The notes: a model not told the origin generated them from the letters alone. Numbered from the stretch's first letter, positions 25,767-34,945 are shown. The stretch is DNA of 64,000 bases from Candidatus Opimibacter iunctus (GCA_016716665.1 JADJVH010000011.1:62001-126000); one strand, 5' to 3'. Program-made: numbers and translations.

Positions 25767-25910
25767 TTAAGTTCGGTTATCGGTAGTCGTCTTTTGCCTG
25801 GATAGTTCTTTATCTATATCAGCGGCAAGGGCCAGGTAGGAGTCATCGACACTGCTGAAGGACACATCCTGCATCCGCCGTTTACTCAGCAATGGAGATT
25901 TTTTACTCAT
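25767..25910 (-). CDS. Candidate 47-aa small protein upstream of the GNAT gene
   Basis: ATG at 25910: MSKKSPLLSKRRMQDVSFSS..., basic N-terminus followed by an acidic/alanine helix (SYLALAADIDKELSRQ) and a polar tail. It ends 13 bases before the acetyltransferase gene and could be co-transcribed. No family recognised. Length, spacing and clean ATG are the only support. Confidence 0.35.
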   Translation of the reverse strand: MSKKSPLLSKRRMQDVSFSSVDDSYLALAADIDKELSRQKTTTDNRT

Positions 25911-26064
25911 CTTTTTATGGTGTTCTCTCCGGCTGGATTAGGTGTCTTACCCGGACAGGTAAATATAGAAATTCGTTCGATGCCCTTTGGGTCGCAGTAC
26001 TATAGCTGTTCCGAATCGGGAACATTACAGTCTGAACCGGAATACTATAAGCCAGAACATATAG

Positions 26065-27684
26065 CTATCCGATAGTAGGATTGAAGGACCTGAGCAGTAA
26101 ATCCTGGTAGGCATACACATCAACTGGCTTGGTGGTGATCATTTTTTTCATGAGGTCAAGTTGCCTGTCGTTTTCTATGTGCATTGCTTCAGCCCATAAT
26201 GCCACTTCGGTCAGCACATGCTTTTCGGCAGGATCAGCAGGAAGGCTGAGTCGCGTCTTAGCCATAAATTTTTGCCTGCAATCATTTTCAGCAAGGATCC
26301 TGTCCCCCTTGTAGGTCCTATGGATCATGGCAGTTACCTTGACAGCGATGTCTGAGACGGCAGGAGGCATATAGTCTCCAAGCCTGAGCCCGATATTACT
26401 CGTGGTAAATGATGTAAGTACCCTGTGGCTGGTACGGTATCCTTTCCTGGAGGCTATTTTTTCTGCCTCCCGCTGCGCTACATCCTTCAGGTGTTTGTCC
26501 AGTGGCCTGAATCCAAAGCGGTAATAGAACCAGAAAGCCCCTGAAGCTATGCCATCAGGATTGTCAAGCCCATACTGATACGGTTCCACTTCAAAGTAAT
26601 GAAGGTTGAAAACATGGCGGTATACACGCAGCAATTGCGCCATGATAAATGCCGACTCCCCGCTCCTGTATGGCTTGAATATATTAATGCCAAAGTTGGC
26701 CCGCTCTCCGAAAATCCATGACCCGCCATAGGATACCGGAAAACCATTTTTGAATGCTGTATAGCCTACATAAGATTCCAAAGGCATCTGCCTTGATGCC
26801 ACCATGCCAAAGATCGCTATGGAAATACCTCTTTCCAGATGGTACAGGCGAAATGAGTTTTCGTCCATATAGGTGCACGGATCTGTTTCCCTTGCCGTCA
26901 GGACCATTGCATTTTTAACAACCCTGATGGCTTTCTCTTTCTGCGCGGCATCCAGATGCACAGGGGATGGAAGTGGTGCCTGCAGGATAGTAGATGGATC
27001 AATGCGTTTGAGCAGATCCTGGTGGAAGTAGGTCCTATCGACAGGCAACCGGTTGTATGCTTTGGAAAAACTCTTGTCTCTGGGGGTTATGCATACGATA
27101 GGTTCGAGGCGCTCATACAGATGGTCTTTGATATAGGGCTGGTCATCAAGGCGGGAGAGTTCATTGATGATAAACCAGAGTCGCTTTGCTGACGGCACCT
27201 TCAGCGCATCCATCAGGTCCAGGTTTTCACGGCCAGCAGTTGTTTCTGCCCGTTCGATCGTAGGCAGGGTCAGGGTGAGTACATCATTGAGGGTATGTGC
27301 GGGATCTACAAAATCCTCAAGCGTGGTATTACATTCCGGATGATGGAGCAACCACCGGACTTTGTCGTGTGAAAATCGGGTGATCGTCTTTGTGTGTGGC
27401 ATGCCGGTGTTAACCAGATTTTTAGGCATGTCTTTCCTGGTGCGGTGCAGAAACGCGGAAATGCGCAGAAATTCTTTTTCAGTAAGGTTTAGCAGGGCAG
27501 CATCTTCCGGATAAGCACTAAGGAAAAGCAATGTATCAAAGTACTGGAACAGATCCTCGTTGATCACAAGGGGGAGGGCACGAAGATTTTTAAGGCAATT
27601 GATCTTTGTCCGATGACTGGCGGGATCAAAACTGTTCATGCAGTCTTTGAGTGCGGAGACTTGATTGCGGAAGGAGATCCTCAT
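26065..27684 (-). CDS. Uncharacterised 539-aa protein with a GNAT-like C-terminal region
   Basis: Not recognised as a known family. The N-terminal ~230 residues are helical and charged with no signal peptide or membrane segment. Residues ~320-410 look like an acetyltransferase fold: YVGYTAFKNGFPVSYGGSWI and GINIFKPYRSGESAFIMAQL (possible acyl-CoA loop with RSGES), then ASGAFWFYYRFGFRPLDK, resembling the FYxxxGFxP end of GNAT domains. Cytosolic by appearance. Stands alone, divergent from the PhnA-like gene. Function unknown; GNAT likeness is an inference from pattern. Confidence 0.75.
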   Translation of the reverse strand: MRISFRNQVSALKDCMNSFDPASHRTKINCLKNLRALPLVINEDLFQYFDTLLFLSAYPEDAALLNLTEKEFLRISAFLHRTRKDMPKNLVNTGMPHTKTITRFSHDKVRWLLHHPECNTTLEDFVDPAHTLNDVLTLTLPTIERAETTAGRENLDLMDALKVPSAKRLWFIINELSRLDDQPYIKDHLYERLEPIVCITPRDKSFSKAYNRLPVDRTYFHQDLLKRIDPSTILQAPLPSPVHLDAAQKEKAIRVVKNAMVLTARETDPCTYMDENSFRLYHLERGISIAIFGMVASRQMPLESYVGYTAFKNGFPVSYGGSWIFGERANFGINIFKPYRSGESAFIMAQLLRVYRHVFNLHYFEVEPYQYGLDNPDGIASGAFWFYYRFGFRPLDKHLKDVAQREAEKIASRKGYRTSHRVLTSFTTSNIGLRLGDYMPPAVSDIAVKVTAMIHRTYKGDRILAENDCRQKFMAKTRLSLPADPAEKHVLTEVALWAEAMHIENDRQLDLMKKMITTKPVDVYAYQDLLLRSFNPTIG

Positions 27685-27751
27685 AGCGCAGGATAGTAGT
27701 TGCTACCGCTGAAAGATATTCTTTTCTTTTCAGGTCACGGCAATATAATGG

Positions 27752-27759
27752 TAGCTTTG
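27752..27759 (+). promoter_or_regulatory. Promoter -7 element for the PhnA-like gene
   Basis: TAGCTTTG, exact match to TAnnTTTG, 21 bases before the ATG at 27780, giving a short leader. Confidence 0.55.
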
Positions 27760-27779
27760 TGGCCTTATAAAAAAATACC

Positions 27780-28001
27780 ATGGAAGATAAAATCGTAGTA
27801 AAGGACAGTAACGGCACTGTGCTCGTGGAAGGTGATGCAGTACTGTTGACGAAGGATCTGAAAGTCAAAGGGTTCAACAAAGACCTCAAGCGAGGTACAC
27901 TGATCAAGAATATACGTCTCACAGACGATCCAGGGGCAATCGAAGGTAGGGTAGAGGGCAGTGTCCTGGTGATCAAGACCATGTACCTCAAGAAGAAATA
28001 A
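27780..28001 (+). CDS. PhnA/YjdM C-terminal domain protein
   Basis: 73 aa: VKDSNGTVLVEGDAVLLTKD and LKVKGFNKDLKRGTLIKNIR are the conserved SH3-like domain of PhnA (YjdM), and the protein ends soon after as relatives do. The zinc-ribbon half of the E. coli protein is absent, as in many single-domain members. The family name comes from phosphonate operons, but a direct role in phosphonate use is not established. Has its own promoter element. Confidence 0.85.
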   Translation: MEDKIVVKDSNGTVLVEGDAVLLTKDLKVKGFNKDLKRGTLIKNIRLTDDPGAIEGRVEGSVLVIKTMYLKKK

Positions 28002-28070
28002 GCCGGCCTCTTATTCAGACAGCATGGACAGTTTTGATGGTGGCGTTTTTAAAACCATATATGCCCCGGG

Positions 28071-28523
28071 TTAATAAATGTCCTCAATCTGGTACCTGGT
28101 CTTATTAAATTCAAAGGAGTCCCCTTTTTTAAGCCCTTTCATGTGGCTGTACAGCGGGGCTTTGTCAGACATGCCAAAAACCTTTGCGCCATCCACTTCG
28201 ATATCTTCGCTGGATACCCCGATAAAGAAAATGCGCTGGTCTGTCACGACAACAGCACCACGCTCTACATGATCGGCGGCATTGGTAGGATCGATAGATC
28301 TCAGGATCTCCATTTCGGTTCGGACAAACCTGAGCTCCTGGCCCATGAGTTCGAGCATTTCTTCTGATGAGTCCGATCCCTCATCTGTCTGGCTTGGCGT
28401 TTCGGTATGACTATAGGCTTCTGCCTTGACGGAATCTATTCGTTCGGTGAAATTGTCGATCAGGTCCTGTTGTTTCTGAAGGCAGACAGAGAGGATAGCT
28501 GCCTTTGATATTTTCTTGCTCAT
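28071..28523 (-). CDS. GreA/GreB C-terminal domain-like protein
   Basis: 150 aa. An N-terminal helical region (residues 1-75) resembles the coiled-coil half of Gre factors, with an acidic stretch TPSQTDEGSDSSEEM. The C-terminal half (ERGAVVVTDQRIFFIGVSSE, then KAPLYSHMKGLKKGDSFEFN) matches the FKBP-like Gre C-terminal domain. True Gre factors rescue backtracked RNA polymerase; whether this shortened form does is unknown. A TATCTTTG -7 box lies at 28545-28552. Confidence 0.75.
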   Translation of the reverse strand: MSKKISKAAILSVCLQKQQDLIDNFTERIDSVKAEAYSHTETPSQTDEGSDSSEEMLELMGQELRFVRTEMEILRSIDPTNAADHVERGAVVVTDQRIFFIGVSSEDIEVDGAKVFGMSDKAPLYSHMKGLKKGDSFEFNKTRYQIEDIY

Positions 28524-28544
28524 GGTATTCTACTGTTTAGTCTC

Positions 28545-28552
28545 CAAAGATA
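28545..28552 (-). promoter_or_regulatory. Promoter -7 element for the Gre-like gene
   Basis: Minus-strand TATCTTTG, exact TAnnTTTG match, 21 bases upstream of the ATG at 28523. Confidence 0.55.
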
Positions 28553-28661
28553 GGCTTATAACCACAAAGAATGCGTCTATTCAAGAGATACATCTGCATG
28601 CCAGACTCACCTTCAGATACTACTGAGTGATGGTGCAAAAGCAGTCTTTCAAGAAGCTGTC

Positions 28662-29117
28662 CTAAGCCTTTTCGAGCAGGTCTGCAATACTTTTCAGGAT
28701 CGGGTTCCAACCTTCGCCTTTATTGCTGACCTCAAGGTAGCGTTCCTCTCCACGTGCAACTGTCTCAAACCCATCCTGGGTGACGGTGAGGATAGTATGA
28801 TCCCCATCCTCCTGCAGCCGGTAAGAGACATTAAGATAGTTTTCAGGCACATCTTCCATCGTCGAGTTAGGATCAAAGACCGTATAAACCAGTAGAGTAG
28901 GAGCATCGATTTCCTTGATATACCCTTTGACAAAAACCATGTCCTTACCCTCATATTGACCCTCCCAGAGCAATTGACTGCCCGGTTTCCAATCGGACCT
29001 GGTCCTGCAGCCAAACATATAGATGGCGGTCATATCCGGATTGACCAGGGCATCCCATACCCGAGCTATCGGGGCATGGATAGTTATTGTGTTTTCTACG
29101 ATCATTTTCTTTTCCAT
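28662..29117 (-). CDS. SRPBCC (AHSA1/START-like) domain protein
   Basis: 151 aa from the ATG at 29117. The SRPBCC pattern is clear: ENTITIHAPIARVWDALVNPD at the start, then the strand EGQYEGKDMVFVKGYIKEID, TILTVTQDGF, and the C-terminal helix EGWNPILKSIADLLEK. Small-molecule-binding or AHSA1-like cochaperone-type role; ligand unknown. A further upstream in-frame start exists but lies across the promoter element at 29122, so it is not used. Confidence 0.88.
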   Translation of the reverse strand: MEKKMIVENTITIHAPIARVWDALVNPDMTAIYMFGCRTRSDWKPGSQLLWEGQYEGKDMVFVKGYIKEIDAPTLLVYTVFDPNSTMEDVPENYLNVSYRLQEDGDHTILTVTQDGFETVARGEERYLEVSNKGEGWNPILKSIADLLEKA

Positions 29118-29121
29118 CCGG

Positions 29122-29150
29122 CAAAGGTAATCCTGATTGCCCACTGCCAA
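29122..29150 (-). promoter_or_regulatory. Promoter of the SRPBCC gene, probably leaderless
   Basis: Minus-strand TACCTTTG (29129-29122) is a perfect TAnnTTTG; a TTGG at the -33 position (about 29150-29147) is 17-18 bases away. The -7 box ends only four bases before the ATG at 29117, so the transcript would start at or next to the start codon. Confidence 0.5.
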
Positions 29151-29168
29151 TTACCCACTGCCTCCTTC

Positions 29169-29250
29169 AGGGATTGAAATCCCTGGCAACCAACTTCCAT
29201 TCAGGGATTAAAATCCCTGGCAACAACATCGGTCGTGCCTACGGCACTTT
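29169..29250. repeat. Interspersed palindromic module, two tandem copies
   Basis: AGGGATTGAAATCCCTGGCA occurs at 29169-29190 and again at 29202-29222 (with one change), the latter followed by CGTGCCTACGGCACTT. Each core GGGATTxAAATCCC is self-complementary. A third copy lies at 22511-22558. Located between the SRPBCC gene and the T9SS protein gene; the 29250-29358 stretch is low-complexity with no gene. Confidence 0.7.
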
Positions 29251-29358
29251 GTTCGTCCTGCGGACGCACTTTTGGAATATTTCACCCTATGCACTATGCC
29301 CTCTGCCCTTTGCGCTTCGTCATTCATCCGGCGGAAACGGGCATTCAGTACCCTTTCT

Positions 29359-29391
29359 TTTGGAGGCAGGCCTGCACCGCCGATACTTTTG
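29359..29391 (+). promoter_or_regulatory. Two-part Bacteroidota promoter for the T9SS protein at 29441
   Basis: TTTG at 29359-29362 and TACTTTTG at 29384-29391, separated by 21 bases: a full -33/-7 pair of the TTTG/TAnnTTTG type, 49 bases before the ATG at 29441. Confidence 0.65.
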
Positions 29392-29440
29392 AGCCATCAA
29401 CGAAACGAGTCACATGAAAACCTTTAAAAATTATCAAACC

Positions 29441-30811
29441 ATGAAAAATTATACACTACTTTTTTTGATTTGCGGGGCATTTGCTATTGCCCCGCTGGCA
29501 GCGCAGAAGAGCTTGCCTGCCAGCATCCAGCCCTATTCGGTCAACTGGAGTTATGCCGTAAAGCAAATGCTGGATGCCGCAGGATATCATGTTCCCGGGC
29601 CTAAGGCAGCATTTGACCTGCTCCCCAATAAAAGCGCTGGTTCCGAAGGGGCCCGCCTGGATTCAACTGTAAGTTATTTCGGCTTCGATTCTTCAGGCGC
29701 AGACCCGATGCCATTGTTCAGGAATGTTTACACCTATCCTGAACCCGGAGTCCAGGTCATCGTCGAATACTTTTATGAGCAGGATGCATGGGTGCCCCTG
29801 AGCCTGACGTCATTGATATACGATGAGCTTGGCCGCCTGGTAGATGCAGTATCACAACGCTATGACAGCGAGTCAGGCCTGTTTATCCCTGATTACCGTG
29901 TGGTATTGTCTCCTCGCGAAAGTTCACTTGAGTTGGTCGATTCGTTTGAAGTCCTCGCGTGGTCAGTGGAGATGGGAGACTATGTAAGGCAACTTGCGGT
30001 CTGGAACACATATGATGCGGCGGAACGCCTTACCGAAAGTACCAGCTCCATTGAAATCTTCGAATTGCCGCTTGTCTTTAGAGACCGGTATTCCTATGAT
30101 GCACAGGACCACGTGATCTGGGTAGAATCGTATACAGTCGATGACGACAAGTTGTTCCCCGCCGGAAAGCAGGAGTTCAGGTATGAGAATGGTTTCCTGA
30201 TGACAGAGACCACATTTGTATCCGATGCCATGGAGGTGTACACCCCTCAGGAAAGGATAGAATATACCTACACCTTGTTTAGCAAGGAGAAGACCGCCCA
30301 ATACTTCTCCTGGGACATGGACAAGAATAGCTGGAGACTCGTGCAGGATGATTACTATGGGTTTGACGGAGACAATAGGATCTCCTCCCTGGAAGTCACC
30401 CATATCCACAAGGATGATGGACGCGAGACAAAGCAAACCACCTATGACTATGTCCGGGACAATTTTATAGCTGCCGAGTACAATCATGCGCTGGATATAG
30501 AGACACAGGAATGGACGACCACGGACAAGAAGTACTTCTTCTACAATAGTGTCGTATCGACTGAGCCGGATGTCCCCGCAGTAGCAGATGCATTGTTTCT
30601 GTACCCCAATCCGACAGCAGGAATGGTCAAGGTAAAGCTTGCAGGTAAAGTCACCCTGCAGATCTATACCGTATCAGGCCAGCTCATCCGGAAGCTTTCA
30701 CTGCCGCATGGAGAAAAGACAATAGACCTGAGTGGATTGCCCGCAGGCATGTACCAGATCAGGGCCAAGAGCGATGAAGATTACTTCTCTGGTAAGCTAC
30801 TGGTCCTTTAA
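29441..30811 (+). CDS. T9SS-exported protein with C-terminal sorting domain
   Basis: 456 aa from the ATG at 29441, which gives the signal peptide MKNYTLLFLICGAFAIAPLA; a frame start nine codons earlier is less fitting. The body is a run of strand-rich units with the FxYDxxxRL/YDAQDHVIW pattern seen in YD-repeat-like Bacteroidota proteins (VYTYPEPGVQVIVEY; SLIYDELGRLVDAV). The last ~75 residues (LFLYPNPTAGMVKVKL ... LPAGMYQIRA) are a type A T9SS sorting domain. Secreted or surface-attached; function unknown. Confidence 0.88.
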   Translation: MKNYTLLFLICGAFAIAPLAAQKSLPASIQPYSVNWSYAVKQMLDAAGYHVPGPKAAFDLLPNKSAGSEGARLDSTVSYFGFDSSGADPMPLFRNVYTYPEPGVQVIVEYFYEQDAWVPLSLTSLIYDELGRLVDAVSQRYDSESGLFIPDYRVVLSPRESSLELVDSFEVLAWSVEMGDYVRQLAVWNTYDAAERLTESTSSIEIFELPLVFRDRYSYDAQDHVIWVESYTVDDDKLFPAGKQEFRYENGFLMTETTFVSDAMEVYTPQERIEYTYTLFSKEKTAQYFSWDMDKNSWRLVQDDYYGFDGDNRISSLEVTHIHKDDGRETKQTTYDYVRDNFIAAEYNHALDIETQEWTTTDKKYFFYNSVVSTEPDVPAVADALFLYPNPTAGMVKVKLAGKVTLQIYTVSGQLIRKLSLPHGEKTIDLSGLPAGMYQIRAKSDEDYFSGKLLVL

Positions 30812-30845
30812 ATCAATTATGTAACCAATTAAAACTGATTATACC

Positions 30846-31283
30846 ATGAAATCGATTATGTTCAAAAACCCGCTTTTTACATTAATGATGATGACTTTGA
30901 CAGCATTGACTTTTGTCAGTTGCGACCGTGATGATGAGGTTGTTGATCTCCCGTTTAATGAAGCCCTGGTCGGCACCTGGGATATCACCTCATACGTGCT
31001 CGATGACGACGAATGGATGGGCCTTATCCTTGAGTCTGCTGTCATCACCTTTGAGCAGCCTAATGGAAACAGCGGGATCTTCAGCCAGGAAGTTACTTTC
31101 GCAGATGATGAAAAGGTAACCATATCAGGAAGATATGTGCTGGATGAAACGGAAGGACGTGTGACCATGTATTACGAAGGAGAACCTATCGTGGCGGACA
31201 TCGTCATCACAGGTGACAAAATGCTCTGGGATAGCACCATGGATGGATATCCATTAGTGTTGAAAGCAAAAAAACGTAAGTAA
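30846..31283 (+). CDS. Lipocalin-like lipoprotein
   Basis: 145 aa. Lipoprotein signal ending FVSC (Cys26), then the lipocalin-like opening LVGTWDITSYVLDDDEW (residues ~41-57) and alternating strands to the end. Resembles the short lipocalin-like proteins common in Bacteroidota; ligand unknown. It lies 34 bases after the T9SS protein gene and is followed by a strong terminator. Confidence 0.8.
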   Translation: MKSIMFKNPLFTLMMMTLTALTFVSCDRDDEVVDLPFNEALVGTWDITSYVLDDDEWMGLILESAVITFEQPNGNSGIFSQEVTFADDEKVTISGRYVLDETEGRVTMYYEGEPIVADIVITGDKMLWDSTMDGYPLVLKAKKRK

Positions 31284-31292
31284 TTCCAACGG

Positions 31293-31325
31293 GTGTTGCA
31301 GGGCCCCGGTCCTGCAACACTTTTT
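31293..31325 (+). terminator. Rho-independent terminator
   Basis: GTGTTGCAGG, 8-base loop, CCTGCAACAC, then TTTTT: ten perfect base pairs plus T-run, ten bases after the lipocalin-like gene. Confidence 0.88.
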
Positions 31326-31419
31326 ATTAATTTTCGCCAGTGATCAATAGGCTGTTCTATTTTTAAGGCGTGATTTCAGATTATAAAAAAGTGCTCATCA
31401 GGGAAAAATCAAAAGCTGA

Positions 31420-33324
31420 ATGAACAAGAGAAGATGTTTGCTATTCCTTTTGCTGGCAGGGTTGTTATCCACTGCGACATGGTCCCAGTCCAAAACGGAT
31501 AGCCTGTGGAATGTATGGAATGATCCTGCTGCAGCGGATACTAACCGGCTAAAGGCAATCCAAAGATTAACCTGGCCGATGCTCAACACCAACATGGACA
31601 GTGCCTATATTCTGGCGAATTTGCAACTTGATTTTGCAACAGCCCGAAATAATGAGAAGTGGATCGGTAAGTCCTTCTACAATATGGCATCCTATTATTA
31701 CCTCAAAAGTGACTATCCGCAATCCACTTCCTTCTATAATAAAAATCTCGAGATCCGTAAAAAAACTGGTGATCTCAAAGGCGAAGCCGCGATCTATGGT
31801 AACCTGGGGCTCATCTACGGAGACCAGGGAAACAACCTGAAGGATCTCGAGTACCAGTTGAAAGCCCTTAAGATCAACGAACAGATCCGGGATACGGCCG
31901 GCATGACGAGCAACTATAGCAACCTGGCCGGTCTTTATCAGAACCAGGAGGATAGCACCAAAGCCCTGGAATACTATGAGAAAGCTTTGAACATGTATAG
32001 TGTCGGCGATGATCTGCAGAGTATCGGTCTACTCTACAATAATATCGGCAATATGTACAGAGGCTATCATATGTTTGAGAAAGCCCGGTGGTACCTGATG
32101 GAAAGCCTTTGTATCCGAAAAGAATTACAGGATATACTGGGCATGGCCATCACCTATATCAATCTGGGCACGCTATACATCAGCATGAAAGATTATGCCC
32201 AGGCGAAAACATACACCTTGCAAAGCATTGAGTATTTCAAGAGACTAAACGATAAGGCAAGCCTCGCCAATGGGTATTACAATCTTGGGGATATCGCGAG
32301 AAGGGAGCGACAATTCCAGGAGGCATTGAAATGGTGTACTGCATCATTGGAGATCGCGCGGTCAACGAATAAAATGAACATTGAAGCTGCTGATTGCTCC
32401 TGCCTGTATCGCACTTACAAGGAATTGGGTGATCCTGTTAAAGCACTATCCTATTTAGAAGAATTTGTCGACCTCAATGATAGTCTTCGAAACGATGAGC
32501 TCAAGCTGGAAATGAGCCGGTTGAAATTTGAAAAGGAAAATCTGGCGGATAGTATTTCGCGCGTCCGGGAATTGAATCAGCTCAATGATCTGCATGAATT
32601 GGAAATGCAGAAGCGCGGACGGATCACCAATATTATGTTAGTGGCCGCGATCGGCTTCCTGGTGTTAATGATGATTTTCCTGAGCAGGATGTTAGTTCTT
32701 CAGCGCAATTCCTCCTCGCTCAAACGAAAAACCCAGGAATTGGAAAAACAACAATTGGTCAATGAAATTTCCTTGCTCAAGACCCAGGTCAACCCCCACT
32801 TCCTCTTCAACAGCCTCAGTATATTATCATCATTGGTCAGGATCGACCCGGATCTCTCCGAGCGTTTTATAGACCAGTTGTCACGCTCTTACCGGTATAT
32901 CCTTGAACAAAAGGATCAGTCGCTGGTCACATTGCGCACCGAACTCGGATTTATTGAGTCCTATTCTTTCCTGCTCAAAATACGTTTTGAAAATAAATTC
33001 ATTGTCGATATTCAATTGCCTGACTATATCCTTGACAAGTATAAAATAGCGCCGCTTACCCTGCAGTTGCTGATTGAAAATGCGGTCAAGCACAACCGGA
33101 TGTCTGTGAGCGAACCACTCGTGGTAACGATTTCGGTTGAAGCTGACCAGATGCTTGTTGTCAAAAACAAGCTGCAGCCGCGTACCACCCCTTCTATGTC
33201 TACCGGCGTAGGGCTGCAGAACATTACAAACCGTTATGCCTTGCTCACGAAACGTCCCGTAAGCGCGGGAGAAACCGATGACCAGTTTGTGGTCAGGATT
33301 CCGTTAATCACTGAAACCAATTAA
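31420..33324 (+). CDS. TPR-sensor histidine kinase of the LytS/YehU type
   Basis: 634 aa. Signal peptide (residues ~1-23), about seven tetratricopeptide repeats (~60-350), a coiled coil, one membrane helix (~404-425, NIMLVAAIGFLVLMMIFLS), then a His_kinase domain with NPHFLFNSL (phospho-acceptor His near residue 459) and an ATPase N-box LLIENAVKHN with GVGLQNITNR. Such kinases pair with LytTR regulators; the next gene is one, 39 bases on. The signal sensed by the periplasmic TPRs is unknown. Confidence 0.94.
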   Translation: MNKRRCLLFLLLAGLLSTATWSQSKTDSLWNVWNDPAAADTNRLKAIQRLTWPMLNTNMDSAYILANLQLDFATARNNEKWIGKSFYNMASYYYLKSDYPQSTSFYNKNLEIRKKTGDLKGEAAIYGNLGLIYGDQGNNLKDLEYQLKALKINEQIRDTAGMTSNYSNLAGLYQNQEDSTKALEYYEKALNMYSVGDDLQSIGLLYNNIGNMYRGYHMFEKARWYLMESLCIRKELQDILGMAITYINLGTLYISMKDYAQAKTYTLQSIEYFKRLNDKASLANGYYNLGDIARRERQFQEALKWCTASLEIARSTNKMNIEAADCSCLYRTYKELGDPVKALSYLEEFVDLNDSLRNDELKLEMSRLKFEKENLADSISRVRELNQLNDLHELEMQKRGRITNIMLVAAIGFLVLMMIFLSRMLVLQRNSSSLKRKTQELEKQQLVNEISLLKTQVNPHFLFNSLSILSSLVRIDPDLSERFIDQLSRSYRYILEQKDQSLVTLRTELGFIESYSFLLKIRFENKFIVDIQLPDYILDKYKIAPLTLQLLIENAVKHNRMSVSEPLVVTISVEADQMLVVKNKLQPRTTPSMSTGVGLQNITNRYALLTKRPVSAGETDDQFVVRIPLITETN

Positions 33325-33363
33325 CCATTCTTTTTATTTTAACATCTAACACCACTGCAAACC

Positions 33364-34119
33364 ATGAAGACGATAATCATCGAAGATGAAAACCTCACTG
33401 CGAAGCGCCTCGAAAGTTTGTTGCACAAATATGACCCCGTCATCCACGTCGAAGCCATCCTGCCATCTGTCAAGGAAGCGGTGCATTGGTTTGATCATCA
33501 CGCAGAGCCGGACCTTATTTTTATGGACATCCACCTGGAAGATGACCTGGCCTTTAAGATATTCGAACACGTGCGCATCCTGGCCCCGGTGATTTTTACT
33601 ACAGCGTATGATGAGTATATGATCCAGGCCTTTAAGGTCAATAGTATTGACTACCTGCTCAAGCCCATCAACTATGATGAACTGGTGCAGGCGATCGATA
33701 AGTTTAAGACACTCAAAAACCAATTTGCCCAGCCCAACCTGGAGACCCTCCTCAAATCCCTGGGACAAAAGAAGCCGGAGTACAAGAGCCGGTTTATGAT
33801 CACAGTAGGCACCCGGATCAAGAGCATTGAGACTACTGAAATAGCCTATTTCTATTCAGAGGAAAAGCTAACCTTTATGGTCACGAAAGAAGGGCAAAAC
33901 CTACCTATTGATTTCAGCCTTGACAAGCTGACCTCATTGCTCAACCCCCGCGATTTCTTCCGGATCAGCCGCCAGTTTTTAGTCAGTTTTCAATCCATAC
34001 AGACTGTGCATGCACATATCAAGGGCAAGCTCAAACTCGAACTCATGCCTAAGACTAAACTCGAAGTGCTCGTCAGCGGTGACCGCATGACTGATTTTAA
34101 AGAGTGGCTGGGGAGATAA
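33364..34119 (+). CDS. LytTR-family response regulator
   Basis: 251 aa. Receiver domain (1-~120) with acidic pocket IIEDEN, phospho-acceptor Asp near residue 55 in LIFMDIHLEDD, Thr in FTTAYD and Lys in YLLKPI. C-terminal LytTR DNA-binding domain (~145-251) with FFRISRQFLVSFQSIQTVH. Partner of the preceding histidine kinase. Targets are not visible; LytTR proteins usually bind paired direct repeats. Confidence 0.95.
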   Translation: MKTIIIEDENLTAKRLESLLHKYDPVIHVEAILPSVKEAVHWFDHHAEPDLIFMDIHLEDDLAFKIFEHVRILAPVIFTTAYDEYMIQAFKVNSIDYLLKPINYDELVQAIDKFKTLKNQFAQPNLETLLKSLGQKKPEYKSRFMITVGTRIKSIETTEIAYFYSEEKLTFMVTKEGQNLPIDFSLDKLTSLLNPRDFFRISRQFLVSFQSIQTVHAHIKGKLKLELMPKTKLEVLVSGDRMTDFKEWLGR

Positions 34120-34136
34120 GTTGCACAAGGTGCGGC

Positions 34137-34914
34137 TTATTGCGAGGTTCGCTGCAAGGCGATATACTTATTGCCAAAGTCAACATCCACACACCTTTTA
34201 TCGATCTCATCATATTCCTTGCACTTGAGGGTGTAGAGTTCAAGACGATCGCGCTTAAACTTAAATCCAAAGTGCTGCATCTGGTCCCTGTTTTCACCAA
34301 GGGCTACCTGGTCGATCTGGAGGCCTGCGTCAAAGTAATCGATGACCGGTTCGTAATATTTGTATTTGCCCAGGCCCGTCACCTCACCGTTGTTTTTAAA
34401 TTCGACATGATCGCCTTCCTTGGACTGGTAGGTCCCTTTAAAGAGGATTTCTTCGAGGATCCGTGGCTGGATGCCGGAGACATCAGGATGAATCCTGACA
34501 AAGATCTTGTCGCCGATTTTCAGGCTGTCCGCAGAGAGGGGCCTCAATGGTATACACGGCCCTGGACAGGCTATCGTTTTGTTTCTCCCATAGCTGGTAA
34601 GATCCATTATTGATGACCGTCACCAGGTCAGACAGGCCCTCATGAAAATTGATGATCATCGTCGCCGGGGTCAGGGTGTTGGAAGGCAGCTGGATGTAAC
34701 ACTCTTCAATGCTTTCCTGCGCTTTACGGGGAGATTGAGCATCAGTGATGTCCTTGAGGTAAATGGCGCTGATCCAGCTCCCCGAAAACGGTATAGGAGC
34801 CGAATAGGTCTTAAAGTCAGGAGCCGGGGTTGCACTTTGTTGGGTTGGCTTATTATCCGTACCACACGCCACCAGGCTGAGCATGGTTACTATAACACAT
34901 ATTGATCTGATCAT
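34137..34914 (-). pseudogene. Hypothetical lipoprotein split by a frameshift
   Basis: Two overlapping frames form one gene. The upstream part (from ATG at 34914) has a lipoprotein signal ending LVAC (Cys17) and runs to VYTIEAPL near 34540; the downstream part continues LSADSLKIGDKIFVRIHPDV to the stop at 34137. Coding sequence at the junction is GAGGCCCCTCTCTGCGG: removing one C, or adding two bases, joins them to ~258 aa. No family recognised. The promoter box TATCTTTG at 34938-34945 (minus) is intact. Confidence 0.75.
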
Positions 34915-34937
34915 TTGGGCTAATGGTTTAGTGGAGC

Positions 34938-34945
34938 CAAAGATA
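34938..34945 (-). promoter_or_regulatory. Promoter -7 element for the split lipoprotein gene
   Basis: Minus-strand TATCTTTG, exact TAnnTTTG, 23 bases before the ATG at 34914. Confidence 0.5.
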
